Below are positions 33,084 through 46,444 of a stretch of DNA of 64,000 nucleotides, piece after piece; position 1 is the first letter of the stretch, and each line of letters opens with the position of its first letter. The notes beneath the pieces are model-generated. The model worked only from the letters and a program-made list of their open reading frames with translations, was not told the DNA's origin and searched no databases. Source of the DNA: Russula earlei (taxonomy: Eukaryota; Basidiomycota; Agaricomycetes; Russulales; Russulaceae); the NCBI GenBank assembly GCA_025769875.1, contig JAGFNK010000082.1, positions 1-64,000 on the forward strand, given 5' to 3'. The position numbers and the translations under genes are program-made.

Positions 33084-34019
33084 ATGGCTGACTCTAGCAC
33101 GAATCCATTGGCACCCAAGGTCCGCATTTTTTCTGTTTTCTTTCAGCGGTCTGCTCCCCGCGACGTCCTGCGTTGGTCCTGCGATTGACCTCGATCTTTC
33201 CATGCTCAGACGGACGAGGAGCATGATCCCCACTTTGAGCCCGTCATCAAGCTCACCGAAGAGGTCGTGACTAAGACCAACGAAGAGAATGAGAACGTGA
33301 TTTTCAAGTTGTGCGTGTCCTCCGTCCATTCGAGTTGCCATCCGTTTTTTTCTTTGGGAACGCCCCTTTAATCGTCTTTCGCTCTCGTCCAGACGCGCAA
33401 AGCTATTCCGATTCGATTCTGCGGGGAACGAATGGAAGGAACGCGGGACGGGTGAGGCGCGTTTGCTACAACACAAGGAAACGCACAAGATTCGACTTGT
33501 AATGCGGCGCGAAAAGACGCTCAAGGTGTGCGCCAACCATCTGAGTCCGTCACCCAGCCAGCCCCATTTGAGAATGAACTGAGATTAATGAATCCGATTA
33601 ATGAATCTAGTCTCCGCAGACATGAGGCTTCAGCCGAACATCGGCTCGGACAGAAGTTGGGTCTGGAAGGTCGTCGCAGACTATTCAGAGGACCCTCCTA
33701 CTTCCGAGACGCTGGCCATCCGCTTCGCCAATTCCGAATGTAGGTATACTCCCCCCTCCCTAATTTTTCTGGTCCTGATGATCTCCCCCCAGACGCAGGG
33801 CAGTTCAAGAAAGCATTCGAAGATGCCCGGGAAAACAACGCCAAGCTGGCTGGCACTGCTGCCGCTGCCTCGCCCCCTCCTGTTACCGAGGAAAAACCTG
33901 AGGGGACGGAGAGCGAAGGCGAGGGCGAGGGCGAGGCAGAGGGGAATGCACCTGCACCCACCGAGACGAACGCGCCTGCTGCCGAGACACGGGACACAGA
34001 CAAGACGGGGGAAGAGTAA
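33084..34019 (+). CDS. Ran-specific GTPase-activating protein 1 (RanBP1, Yrb1/Sbp1)
   Basis: Binds RanGTP and helps RanGAP release export complexes at the nuclear pore. Five exons: 33084-33119, 33210-33310, 33393-33544, 33611-33739 and 33793-34019; 214 residues in phase. The Ran-binding domain is complete: [87 protein letters not shown] and [20 protein letters not shown]. The C-terminal tail is acidic and Ala/Glu/Pro-rich, as in other fungal RanBP1. The N-terminus is short ([12 protein letters not shown]). The frame is intact. Confidence 0.93.
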
Positions 34020-34176
34020 ACTTCGAGAAGTACAAACACTTTATCATTTTTTACACACCATTATGCAATGCCATAAGGGCAGGCTGCACAAGGAATTGTA
34101 TTCCCCTTACAACGTAGCCCTGGTCAAGTTTGCAGAGGATAAGAATTGGTAATACAATACTGTAGGCTATCGCGTT

Positions 34177-36477
34177 CTAAGTTGCTTGCTCCTCGAGTGC
34201 TTCTGCCTCTGTCCATGCCGTCCAAAATGCGGCACCCTCTCCTTTCGACCAGTACAGAGCTGGCCTCTCCCCCCTAACCACAGTCTTATCAATGAGCACA
34301 TGTCGAATATTCTGGTCTGGGTCAGGCACACGAACTGGCTTGGAACACGTTTCTTACCGATCCACTACCAGAAATGAAGGCATGTCAGCCGCTAGTTAAG
34401 AGTCAAGAGCGACGAAACAGTGGACTTACGGAACTTCGTACATCGGCTCCAGTAGCAAATTTTCCTGCACGAGTGGTACGTCAGTTTTCAATGCGGAGCT
34501 CTTTGGGCAACCTAGACACGCGCCATGATGCCTCTTAACCCTCGTGCACCACCGCCCCGCTGCGCAGCTTTGTGACAGATTTCGTCTAGCGCCCCACTTG
34601 TGAACCGGATCTCGACGCCGGAGTAGCCGAACAGGGCTGTGTATTGGGATATCAGACATCCGCGAACCTCGGTAAGGATGCGTCGTAGGTCTTCCGGTGT
34701 GAGCGGGGCGAGGGTCGCTATCGATGGTAGACGCGAGATGAACTCTGGGATGAACCCATACCTCACCAGATCTTATCACCACGGTCAAGTAAAGACAGCA
34801 CTCCATATTTGCGACATGCCTCACCTGCGGGTTCCACATGTTCCAACATATTGGGGAGAGGCCGGCGGTTTGGTGTAAAGAAAGGCATAAAGTCAGAAGT
34901 CGGGGTATCATCATTGGAACTGAGCTCCGCTGTAAACCCAATAGACTAGTGCGGTATCAATAAATCAATGGTGTCATTGTTGAAATGCGGACGTACACCT
35001 TTGGCTACCCTCCGTTTGATGATGTTGTCCAGGCCGACAAAAGCACCACTGAGGATAAATAGAACGTTTGATGTATCGATCTGATACATGTCCGGTTTCG
35101 CTGCGCAAAAGTCAGACCAGAGTTCAAAGATCCTAGGAGAAACGTGCGTGGCCCGAGGTTTGCATTCCGTTGACTGGGTCGTGATCGTCCCTCAGCAGGG
35201 GGAGAACCTGGCCCCTCGACAGCGGACCCTTTCGCAGGTACGGTCACGATAGATCCCTCCATCATACGGAGAAGGGCTTGTTGTACACCTTCGCCTCCCA
35301 CATCACGCGAACCTTCGATTCCACCTCCGCTCGATTTCCGTGCAATCTTATCTACCTCGTCGATGTAGACTATGCCTGTACTAAACAAGCACAAGATGAT
35401 CGTTCGAAAAGCATGTGGATTAAAGGTGAAATGAGCAGACCTGGCGCGGAATGGATCCCAATTTGCGGCTTGTAACTATACAGAGTTGAGTGCAAAGTTG
35501 GTCAGAGAGGAACCAGAGTTTTCACCAGTCTCTGGATACACATGTCAACATCCTCTCCCACATCTGATGGCAAAGTCAGATGCTATGCCATTCTGGGTTA
35601 AACAAATTCCTTACATCCCGCCTTGCAGAATCACTTCAGCATAAACTGACATGACAACAATAACTCCCCACTTACCTGCGTGAAAGATGTCGCGTCACTC
35701 ACGGAAAATGGAACGTCTAGTACCTTGGCTAGAGTTCTCGCAAGTAACGTCTTCCCTGTCGGTCTGGTTCTCAAAGATGCAACTTAAGCTTGAGCAACAA
35801 AGGCAATTACCTGAACCAGTCGGCCCTCTGCAAGGAGAATGGTCATATTATACATGTGACCGAGTGCATTATCACGCACAGCACGAGAACGTTGCTCTTC
35901 TCAAATGTCGGGGCTGCGTACCGGAGCTGGAACGGTAACGAGCCTCCCTGTAAATGATGGGACCTCCGCGGATGGGGATTAAGGTGCACAGGAACGACCC
36001 CAGCTTGGACTATAAGGAGAGCCACAATGAAGCGAAGGGAGGTAGGCACTCACCATCAGCTTGTGAATCTTCTGACCACCCTGACTCGTCCTCTTCAACC
36101 TCTAAGGCCTGCATATTGGCTCGTACTCGATTATAGTGGTTGAAAACGCTAAGATCATTCAGCCAAAGAGCCGCAAGCCCCATTGAGACTCACGCGACGG
36201 AAAGAACCTTCTTCGCTTCCTGTTGCCCCACGACATATTCGTCAAGATATTGCGCTAACTGAAGAGTGATGAACAATATGAGGTAAATCACGATGAGGAC
36301 AATTACTTGACGGGGTGTGGCCATTCCCGCAGAGCGTGAAAACTCGGACAGGTCGTAATCCTCTCGCGGGACGTATTCATACTGTGCTTGTGTGCGAATA
36401 AAACGCAGCACTGGCGGGGAGCGGCCACCGCCGACCAGTGCTGACGGTAAAGAAAACGACCTTGTAAAGACGCGCAT
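34177..36477 (-). CDS. Mitochondrial AAA+ unfoldase ClpX, 16 exons with two 7-nt microexons
   Basis: Hexameric unfoldase of the mitochondrial matrix, also known to activate heme synthesis. Sixteen exons: 36307-36477, 36194-36258, 36054-36148, 35880-35943, 35811-35827, 35676-35755, 35615-35621, 35526-35563, 35441-35475, 35148-35380, 34997-35100, 34825-34945, 34518-34771, 34430-34464, 34358-34364 and 34177-34311; 486 residues exactly in phase. Seen: basic presequence ([18 protein letters not shown]), [20 protein letters not shown], Walker [36 protein letters not shown], Walker [15 protein letters not shown], sensor region [49 protein letters not shown] and [12 protein letters not shown]. No N-terminal zinc-binding domain is present. 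Exons 35615-35621 and 34358-34364 are 7 nt each, and the intron at 35101-35147 appears to be GC-AG. Confidence 0.9.
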
Positions 36478-37069
36478 GGCCCGCGAGCTGAGGGTGAAAG
36501 AAGGAGAAAGCGAGCTGCTGGGCTACTATCGGACTCGGACATACAACAAGGGGCGGTTTCGATGTAGTGCGGGCCGCAACCCCGTCGGGGTCGTCGCAAG
36601 GTAGGTCCGCTAACAGATCTTGTGTACAATGTGCCGCTCACGAGCAACTTGATCGCACCTCCACGATGCCTGAGGATTTTGCCAGGGAAATATTCACCTC
36701 CCCAGCATCTCCATCAATAAAATTGTAGGGCCGACCTCCGACCGAATTCCTACAGGCAGAATATTCTTATATTAGCGCTCTTTTCACAAGCTCTGCTGAG
36801 CTCGGCGTTCCGATTGTACTGTGGCTGCGGCAACCCTGGCACCGTACACGATACTGACGGTACCACTAGTACTGTCTTTGTACACCGGCACGCCAATAGG
36901 ACCTCTATGGGTGTCACATTCATTTTATCGGACAGTCAAGTCCCCGTGATAAGGCAAGTTCAAATTCTGTAAACAAAAGAATATAAGAATAAATAAGTGA
37001 CATGTAAGGGGTGTGGGAATCTTGAATAACTTATCCTAGACCTCCTCGCTTAACCCAAACCACTACACT
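36478..37069. promoter_or_regulatory. Divergent intergenic region between ClpX and Cactin genes
   Basis: 592 bp between two divergent start codons. No gene, RNA or repeat is recognised. It should carry both promoters. The right part (36950-37050) is A-rich, as common just upstream of start codons. Confidence 0.4.
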
Positions 37070-39526
37070 ATGGGGCGCGACAGACAGCGCAGCCCCTCAC
37101 CACGAGGAAGGCGTCACGATAGCAGAAGTCCAGACGCGCAGCATCGTGGTCAGTCCCAGGACCGCCAATCATCCACACGTCGTGATGAGAGGCGTGAAGA
37201 TGGACATCACACAAGATATCGCCATCGAAGCCCAGACAGAAGTAGGGCACGGAGTAATGATGAGGAGGATAGGCGTGAAAAGAGCAAAAAGTGCGTCATC
37301 AAAAAGGCACCTTATGCCACGACGCTCCACTTACCTTCCCTTGACAGGCGGAAGAGGGACAAATCTGAAGAGCGCAAAGCTCGGAAGGCGGAGAAGAGAA
37401 GACTAAAAGACGAGGAAGAGATGCGGCAAGTTGCCGAACTGAGTATCTACAGCGCAACCGACAACCCGTTTCATGATGTCAATCTCGGACAGCAGTTCAG
37501 GTGGCACAAGAAAAACGAGAGAGAAAAGAAGATGGGTCTGTCCCCTGCCGAAGCACAGCGTAGAGATGTAATGAGAAGACAGGAAGCCAAGGCGGAACTT
37601 GAGAGGCTCAACCACCGCCGTGCCGAACGGGAGGCAGAACAGCGCCTGCGGGAAGAGGAGGAGGTGAGGATGCAGGGGCTGGCAGAGTCTGCTCAAATGG
37701 CTGAGTGGATTGCAAAAGACGGGGACTTTCAACTCGAGCAGGAACGCAGACGCGCCGCTATCCGCGTTAAGGAAAAACGTGCTAAAGCTATCGACTTCCT
37801 TGCTCTCAATCTTCGCTACGTCAATCCGACCGACGACAGAGATGATAACTCTGAGGAAGCTGGCTTAGAAATTGACCTTGATGAGCCGTACAACATCCTT
37901 GATGTAAGTCTTTGTTTTCGTCTTCAATACTCTCGTCCTTAACGTCTCGAAGAATCTCTCTCTGAACCAGGTGCATGAACTGCACGACGATATCGAGCAT
38001 TACCTCTCTCTTGAGAAGAACGAGGTGAACATCGAATTCTGGACTGTACGTTATCTCACTCTATAGCCCTATCTCCGCTCATTTTCCCCGTCAGAACATG
38101 ATGGTGGTTTGCAAAGACCGGTTGGATAGAATCAAATCTGATCAACATCTTGGACGAGAGGCTGCTGCTGCGGTCGAAGCGGACATTACCTCTCTTTTGC
38201 AGGGCAAGTCGTATGACCATTTACTTGCCTTACAAAGACAAATACAGGCAAAGTTAACGAGTGGGGAGCCTGTTGATACCGACTATTGGGAAGGGCTATT
38301 GAAGAAGCTGCTGGTCTGGAAGTCGAAGGTACGACGTACTATGATATCCGGGTAGTCTTGCTTATCACATTCCCTCAGGCAAAGCTGAAATCTTTGCACG
38401 AAGTTGTCGTCCGGAATCGTCTTGAACAGTTGCGCAAGCGACAACGTGACGAGGCTCTGCAGGCACAGGAAGAGCTCCTTGAGGGTGTCGCTACTGTGGC
38501 CTCGAAAGGAAAGTTCCGTCCTCCGGCAGTCGAAGGAGGCCTTGGCCAACAGTCGGTCGAGAAAATTGTTGAGCCTTACGAACGAGGAATGAGCCCTGGT
38601 CTCGTTGATATTACAAAGTTGCCTCATGAAGAACGCCATATGGACATTGTGCTGGAGTCGGACGATAAAGCTAGCTTGGTGGGTAGTATTGACATGAGGC
38701 GTTGGACCAGGCTAATTTTATGAGGCTCAGATGAAATTACGCCGTTCCGTCGCCGACTCACGCTTCATCACCAAAGCGCCACAGCCAACTGCCGAGATCC
38801 TGGACGTCGAGGCAGCAAGTGGCGCTGACTTGGCTTCGGAAGCCTTGTACAGAGCTGAAGCCGAGCGTGATATGGATGAGGAAGAGGAACTTTTCAACCT
38901 CGAGGAGAACATTGCGCGTCCGACTGCCTATAACTGGGAGGATAAATATCGACCTCGCAAACCTCGGTATTTCAATCGCGTACACACCGGGTATGAATGG
39001 AACAAGTACAACCAAACACACTATGAGTGCGTCATACACGTTGTCTCCTGTCCAGGTTCTCATGGCCGTCTAGCACGGATAACCCTCCCCCCAAAGTCGT
39101 GCAAGGCTATAAGGTTTGCGATGCGTCTTGGATCTGATGAAGCCACTGAACTGACTAATTATTGCGTAGTTCAATATCTTCTACCCTGATCTCATTGATA
39201 AATCCAAAGCACCTACGTACAAGATTGTGAAAGAACCAGGCAATGAAGAAACGGTGCTCCTTCATTTCACCGCCGGCCCACCATACGAGGACATCGCCTT
39301 CCGAATCGTGAACCGGGAATGGGAGTATTCTCATAAACGGTTGGCCACTTACTGTACCCAGTGCTGGATTTCGACATCTGACAGGGGATTTACAGGGGCT
39401 TCCGGAGCAGTTTTGACCGAGGGTGTCTATCCCTTTGGTTTAATTTCCGTCGAAACGTAAGTCCTTTACAGCTTTACAGCACGCCTGGACAATGTTTTGA
39501 TGGCGTGACAGTTCTACCGCAAATAG
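37070..39526 (+). CDS. Splicing factor Cactin
   Basis: Cactin associates with late spliceosomes and is needed for accurate splicing, in fission yeast and animals. Ten exons: 37070-37290, 37348-37903, 37971-38045, 38095-38328, 38379-38678, 38731-39026, 39074-39113, 39170-39339, 39396-39456 and 39512-39526; 655 residues in phase. The N-terminus is an Arg/Ser/Asp-rich RS-like region, followed by long charged helices (YSATDNPFHDVNLGQQFRWH is the start of the conserved middle domain). The diagnostic C-terminal domain is complete: YNWEDKYRPRKPRYFNRVHT, GYEWNKYNQTHYDTDNPPPK, VVQGYKFNIFYPDLIDKSKA, AGPPYEDIAFRIVNREWEYS, HKRGFRSSFDRG and LSLWFNFRRNFYRK. Intron 37291-37347 is 57 nt without a stop, so its retention would add 19 residues in frame. 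Confidence 0.95.
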
Positions 39527-40023
39527 CCATTCATGTTATTTACAAATGCTGCCCGTGATTTCACGTTGGCCCCACTTTCGGAGATGTTTATATTGGCCAT
39601 CCTTCTGGAAATGTGATTTTTGAAACATCCTGGGCTCGTTCCAAGCAGAGGTTTCTATCGGATCGCAGGGTAGCTGCGTGTTTTGCGGCCATATGTCTGG
39701 CTGCGCGTGTGATCTTTCAGGCAATTCCATGGCATCCTCGTGGCCATTGCCAGCGCCCTGGGCTCACAGTTAAGGCGTCTATTTTCATATGAGCTCCCAG
39801 TTACCCTCTTCCTCTACGTTCTCATTCTTCCCCGGAACCTTGCAACTCTGGGGCCGTGGGTGCCCTCTTGCTATAGAAACTAATAGGTACTCATCACACC
39901 GCCTGATATTACCTTCACTGCAAGATCTAGACAAAGCTAACCAACAGCAAAGGGACGCGCTACAGTTGCATTAACTAGCCATAGCCACATTTTACTGCCA
40001 GTGGCGTTCTTGGTGCTAGGCCC
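39527..40023. other. Intergenic stretch of about 500 bp
   Basis: Between Cactin and the first cyclin-box gene, both on the plus strand. No coding pattern, RNA gene or repeat was recognised. Its right part should contain the cyclin-box gene promoter. Confidence 0.4.
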
Positions 40024-41796
40024 ATGGTCTCCACACTACTCATCCACACCTCAATGCCGGCGGCAGAGCAATGCTCTGATGGGTCCAAATCTATTTATAC
40101 CCCTCACGACGCGTCCCGCGGCTTCCCCCTCTGTGACCACCCCCCAACCTCCCTTCTCAAAGAGCTAATGGATGCTCCACCGAATTTCTCTGATTCTCGA
40201 CCCATGCGTCTACTTACTAACAATGCTCAGCGACTGCAAACTGATGTGAAAGGTTTATGGAACTCTGCACCGCGAAGTGCACATCCGACTGGGGCATACG
40301 AGCGCGGAACCAATTACCCGCGCCTTTTTCAGTTGGACTGTTCTTACGGCCTTAGTGTTAAGGAATTACCCGGCCAACAGGGTCCCAAATCTGCACTGGA
40401 CTTCCGACTAGCCTCTATAAAGGTGCCAGTAAAGGCGTTTTCCGACCGACAAGGCAGCACCTCTATCTCCAATCATGTTGAACCCGCTCGTCAGGTAGGT
40501 TCGCGCACAGTTACTCTCGATTCAGCTCCGGTGGAGGGCTCATATGACTGCGCGGCAACCTTCAGAGAGCACGGGATTTCTCGGATGCCAAGCGCAGAGA
40601 TGTACCGATAGCGCTCATCTCTCACCGTCCTTATAAGGACCGAATAACACCAGCTGACAGAGAGGTGGTCACAAGAGAGCTTGAGCATTCTCGCGGATGG
40701 CGTGTGAACGCTGCCGTCCCACATATCACCGCTGCTCCGTACCATCTCAAACGGCCGGCCGAGGCTGATCGTCCAATCAGGGGCCGAAGTCTATCTGAGG
40801 CATCGGATAATGGAAGGAGGGCTTTTCGTGCCATGGCAGACTGGATTACTATCTATCTGTTTGCGCTCGTGGAAAGCGGCCGCTTGCCACAAGATGGAGC
40901 GATCGAGTACGTTCTATCCGAACTTCGTGAATTTACGTGTCAGTCAATATTTCTTTATATAGGCGACTACCTCTCTGGAGGTCAATGACTGCTTTTCAGT
41001 CCACTCGACAGCTCATCCACCGGATCCTGGTCGCGACTGCTGTTCCCCACTCGGCCGTGTTCCTCGCTCTGTGGTACATCTTTCGGCTCCCTATCTCACC
41101 TCAAACTGTTGTATACGCCCAAGATACCGCAAGGGCACGTTTCCGGGATTCTTTGAAGAATGGAAGCGCCTATCTGATCGAAGATTATATGATGCGCGTA
41201 TTTACAGCCGGCATCATGCTGGCAGACAAATGGGTAAATGATCAGACCTTCCAGCTAAGAACCTGGTACGCAATTCTTTGCACCCCCCCCTTTGGTACTC
41301 CGTAAACATTCCTTTAAGGCATGAGATCACCGGCATCCCTAAGCCTATCTTGCGCAATCTTGAAGTTGCTGCTATGGGCGTTCTGGAATATAATTTACGA
41401 GTTTCAGGGAACGAATGGCAGATGTGGTTGGGACACCTCACATCTTGGCACTCCTCTTTGGCAAATGATCCAATCATGATCATCGATGGCTCACCTTTAT
41501 CCTATGCGATCATCACAACCTCATTGAAAGACGTCGTCAGGGCATCCTCTCGTTCGGAGCTCCGTGGAACGCCGGAGCCAAATTTTCTAGAGCTACGACT
41601 TTCTCTGATGACCAGGGAAAGGCGGTCGCCTATTACACATTCAACCACTTCCGACCGTTCCACAGTCCCTTTATTGCCCCTGCCTTCTCATTCGCTTACC
41701 CAAAGCTTGTCTTCGTCCCAGAACAGAACCGCGTTCACAGCCCCTGCACACCTGAAGCCCTGGCCTGGAGTAAGACCTGCAGTCTGGTCATTTTGA
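40024..41796 (+). CDS. Cyclin-box protein A (Pcl/Pho80-like)
   Basis: Four exons, 40024-40494, 40566-40936, 40981-41265 and 41319-41796, give 534 residues in phase. The N-terminal half is a low-complexity, poorly conserved region. A cyclin box spans roughly residues 270-400: QSTRQLIHRILVATAVPHSA, VFLALWYIFRLPIS, VFTAGIMLADKWVNDQTFQL and RTWHEITGIPKPILRNLEVA, then MGVLEYNLRVSGNEWQMWLG. The pattern LADKWVND..F..RTW is typical of Pcl-type cyclins that partner Pho85-like kinases. The C-terminal 120 residues are Ser/Arg/Pro-rich and could be misassigned. The closest relative in the window is the minus-strand gene at 47615-50136. Kinase partner and role are inferred from the fold only. Confidence 0.7.
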
Positions 41797-42535
41797 GTCG
41801 CATTTTTCTGACCTGGCATTGACCTTGTATCTACAATGTGTCCCTCAAGTTTTCTGTATGCCTATCATTGGGTCGCTCGATTATGCCTCTTTGGGATTTA
41901 CGTGGCATCATCCACTGCATCCGTTTCCTTCAAATCTTATCATCTCACCCGTCTATATCACCTCACCGCTCATATCATCTCCCGTAACCGGTTGTGTTCT
42001 TTCAGCGGAGGTTAATGGGACATCATGGCATGATGATGTGGCCTCCGCTTCGGCGCTGCGGTGTATGGACCATTGGCCTTGCTGCCTTTTATTGGTGGCT
42101 TCCAATTGGAGTTTTTCCGTCAACGCAGCCACGCGCAGATGTACGCACATGTTGTTCGGTGAGTTCGTTTCCTCTTCATCCGTTTCGTGTACTTAGTGGC
42201 TTTTCCGTAATCAGGGCATGTATCCGATGTCGTCAATGGACGCCGATCGGATCGTCCGCCCTGTATCTGATACGAAGGCGTGACAGCCGTTTCGCGCGAC
42301 GTGGGATACACCCTTTCCAGTCAGAGGGTAGACTACTGCTCGTACTACGCCCTTCTCCTGTTGCTTCCTGCCGTGTGAATGATCAAGTATGAGAGCGTCA
42401 GCCTGAGAGTGATTATGTTATACGCAAAGAATGACGAGTCACCGGCCCGGTGACTTGATTAATCACTTATCCTCATCTTCCGTGACCCACCATCGCTGTG
42501 TCATTAGATCTTTCTGTTGCATAAACTTGGAGAGG
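41797..42535. other. Intergenic stretch of about 740 bp
   Basis: No gene recognised. It is pyrimidine-rich with several short open frames lacking domain similarity; it likely includes the 3' region of the cyclin-box gene and the UBA1 promoter. Confidence 0.4.
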
Positions 42536-45500
42536 ATGTCTGCACCGAATCAGGGTGCCCTGATGGATGTCGACGAGGCTCAGATCGACGAGGGACTGTA
42601 CTCCCGCCAATTGTGGGTCTTCGCTTTCCTTCAGGCCTCGTGATGTCGCTTATCGCATTCTTTATTCTTTGCTAGATACGTCCTGGGCCATGAAGGTGTG
42701 CAATTTGGTGCTGATATGAGAAATTTTCTAAAGAGAGATTAACAGCCATGAAACGTATGGCTGCCTCGAACGTGCTAATCGTTGGCTTGGATGGTCTGGG
42801 CGTTGAGATCGGTGCGTTTACGCACATGTACTGTCTGACGCGACATTCATGAAACAAGTTTAGCTAAAAATGTAATCCTGGCGGGTGTCAAATCAGTGAC
42901 TGTGTATGACCCAGAACCAGTCCAGATTCAGGATTTGAGCTCACAGGCGAGCACACGACCGCATGAAATTCATCTATATCTTACGTGCATTTCCCTTTCA
43001 GTTCTTCCTTCGCGAGGACGATCTAGGAAAGCCGAGAGCAGAAGCTGCGATCTCACGTCTTGCAGAGCTAAACACCTATGTTTTTGTCCGGAACCTTGGG
43101 GGCGATCCGGGACAACCTATTACCGTTGACCTCGTAAAGGGCTTTCAGGTGATTGAAAACCTGAGCTTATCGATCATTTTGACATATTTATCATCCCATC
43201 AGGTCGTCGTTTTGGTCAATGCACCCTTGGAGAGGCAGCTGGTGATCAACGACTGGACACACCAAAATGGTGTCCATTTTATTGCCGCGGGAACTCATGG
43301 GCTTTTTGGGTATGTGACGGGTATCTCCACCATCGGCACTGCTCATACGCCGTCAAGTCATGCGTTCAACGATTTCGGTCCCAAATTTACCTTGCGTTGA
43401 TCCCACTGGCGAACAGCCTTTGACTGGGATGATCGTTTCTGTGGAGAACGTGTGTGTCCCTCTCGAATCCGCTACTCCCCACATCTGATAAGTGGGACGT
43501 AGGGAAAAGATGCCGTGGTCACATGTCTTGACGAGACGAGACATGGTCTGGAGGATGGTGACTTCGTGACGTTCTCAGAGGTCCAAGGGGCGGTGGAGCT
43601 GAATGGTTGTGAACCGCGGAAGGTGTCCGTAAAGGGGCCTTATACTTTCTCAATCGGTGACACCACCGCATTTGGGAATTACAAGACTGGTGGCATATTC
43701 ACACAAGTGAAGATGCCCAAAGTTCTAGAGTTTGTGCGTATCTTTACCACTTATCACGAACCCAACTTACATTGAATGACAGAAATCTCTTCGTGATTCT
43801 TTAAAAGCTCCCGACTTCTGGATTACCGACTTTGCCAAGTTCGACCGACCAGCCACGCTGCACGCTGGGTTCCAGTCGCTCTGGCAGTTCTACTCTGAAC
43901 GACAGCGCTTCCCCCGTCCTCGTAATGTTGAAGACGCCGCGATACTGGTTTCTTTCGCGAAGAAAATAGATGCCGATGCGGACGAGAAAGTCTTAACCGA
44001 GTTGTCGTATCAAGCTAGCGGTGACCTTGCTCCAGTTAATGCTGTAATTGGTGGCTTGGTTGCCCAAGAAGTTTTGAAAGCGTGCTCCGCAAAGTTCCAC
44101 CCTGTCGTCCAATTCACGTACTTCGACTCCCTTGAATCCCTTCCGTCACCCCTTCCTTGCGAGGCAGATTGTCAACCTACAAGCACGCGATATGACGGTC
44201 AGGTAGCCGTCTTTGGGAAGACTTTTCAGGAAAAGATTTTCAACCACCGACAGTTTTTGGTCGGGGCTGGGGCTATCGGCTGTGAGATGCTGAAGAATTG
44301 GAGTCTGATTGGCCTTGGCTCCGGACCCAACGGTGCCATTTATGTCACTGATCTTGATACTATCGAAAAGAGCAACCTCAATCGCCAATTCTTGTTCCGC
44401 GCAAAGGACTTGGGCAACTTTAAGTCTGTAGTTGCTGCAGCTGCCGTGACGGAGATGAACCCCGATCTCAAGGGTCACATCCATGGCAGGCAGGATACGG
44501 TCGGCCCGGATACAGAGAGTATGTTCATCCCGGGCTTTACAATGACCAAGCTAACATCGGGACCAGACATTTACGGAGAGAGTTTCTTTGCCGGGCTCGA
44601 CGGTGTCACCAATGCCCTCGACAACGTCAAGACCCGTATGTCCCCTTCTTTTAACTCTCTGCAAGTATCATTCATTCTGTGTTGCAGGCCTTGTACATGG
44701 ATCAGCGTTGTGTATTCTTCAAGAAACCTCTTTTAGAGTCTGGAACGCTCGGCACGAAAGGAAACACGCAGGTGGTTATTCCGCACTTAACAGAATCATA
44801 CGCGACATCACAGGACCCCCCGGAAAGAGAGACCCCTTCATGCACCGTCAAAAACTTCCCAAACGCAATTCAACATTGTATCGAGGTAAGCAATTCAGAT
44901 TTTAAGACCTGACCTGCAAGCTGACGTTCGTTCCAGTGGAGTCGAACGGAGTTTGACAACTTGTTTGTTAAGCCCCCGCAGTCCGTCAATTCTTACCTGT
45001 CTGAATCAGGCTATCTTGAGAACGCTCTCAAGTACTCCGGTCAACAAAAGGAGCAGATCGAGCAGATCGCCTCGTACTTGGTTAAAGATCGGCCTATCAC
45101 CTTTGAGCAGTGCATCGTTTGGGCACGATTGCAGTTTGAGGAGAAGTACAATAACGCTATCCGTCAATTGTTATTTAGTCTCCCCAAAGATGCCGTGACA
45201 AATAGTGGTCAGCCGTTTTGGAGTAGCCCGAAGCGTGCTCCAGATCCCTTAACTTTCGATTCAAGCGACGTGAGTGTCGTGTAATGCTCGATGTGGGCTC
45301 TAGACTGACAGTTTGCAAGCCCACTCACCTCCAGTTCATTATTTCTGCAGCCAATCTCCATGCATTCAACTATGGGTTGCGTGGAGAGACTGACCCTACT
45401 ATCTTCAGAAAGGTTGCTGATTCGGTGGTTGTCCCCGAGTTCACGCCTAGGAGTGGCGTTAAGGTCCAAGTGAACGAGAACGAACCAGTTGATAGTTCAG

Positions 45501-46444
45501 GAACTGGTACGAGCCACGTTTATGTTGTATTGTTCGATGTCTGACCTGTTTCAATAGATACTACCGATCCTGGCGAACTTGCCAAGTCCTTGCCGCCTCC
45601 GTCGTCATTTGCTGGATTCCGGCTTAATCCTGTCGAGTTTGAAAAAGACGATGATACCAATTACCACATCGACTTCATCACCGCTTCTTCCAACCTTCGA
45701 GCGATGAATTACAGCATCGCTCCCCGCTGATCGCCACAGGACCAAGCAAATTGCCGGGAAGATCATCCCTGCGATCGCTACTACAACGTCACTCATTGTC
45801 GGTTTGGTCTGTCTAGAGCTATACAAGGTATAAGACAACTCCCTATTGTTTTTCTCGCGAATTCCTCATTTGGTGTCCTCCGCTTTCTCCCATAAGGCCA
45901 TTGATGGCAAGAACAAGCTTGAGGACTACAAAAACGGTTTCGTGAACCTCGCCCTACCGTTCTTCGGTTTCTCGGAACCGATAGCGGCAAAAAAGAACAA
46001 GTACGGGACGACTGAGTGGACGCTGTGGGATCGATTCGAGTTCAAGGATGATCCCACGCTCAAGGAGATCATCACGTGGTTCAAGAAAGAGCACAAGCTC
46101 GACATCTCCATGGTCAGCCAGGGTGTCAGCATGCTTTGGAGCTCATTCATCGGAAAGAAGAAGGTGCGTGGCTGTTGTCATTGGTTGCATTCGCCACAAC
46201 CCGCACATGTTGCTGACTCTTGTTCTTTACAGAGCGAAGAGCGGCTGCCGATGAGATTTAGCGCGCTCGTCGAGCATGTCACCAAGAAGCCCGTTCCTGC
46301 ACACGTCACGCACTTTGTAGTAGAGGTTATGGCTACTGACGAAGAGGACGAGGATGTTGAGGTACGCATTTGCAGTTGTTCTGCCCTGCGCTTTCCTAAT
46401 TCCGGACGATTGCGCAGGTGCCTTTCATCGTAGTGCGCAAGTAA
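42536..46444 (+). CDS. UBA1: Ubiquitin-activating enzyme E1, with three apparent single-base insertions
   Basis: ATP-dependent activation of ubiquitin, essential in eukaryotes. Seventeen exons: 42536-42612, 42676-42695, 42746-42811, 42864-42946, 43002-43148, 43203-43309, 43358-43449, 43503-43733, 43783-44518, 44567-44635, 44688-44885, 44937-45269, 45320-45506, 45558-45827, 45897-46163, 46233-46361 and 46418-46444. This gives 1,011 residues when three surplus bases are ignored, the normal E1 length. Seen: both Rossmann folds ([36 protein letters not shown]), [16 protein letters not shown], the catalytic Cys in [26 protein letters not shown] and [20 protein letters not shown], and the ubiquitin-fold end [10 protein letters not shown]. 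Extra bases lie at about 43391-43393, 44688-44691 and in the C4 run 45722-45725. The intron after 42946 appears to be GC-AG. Confidence 0.95.
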
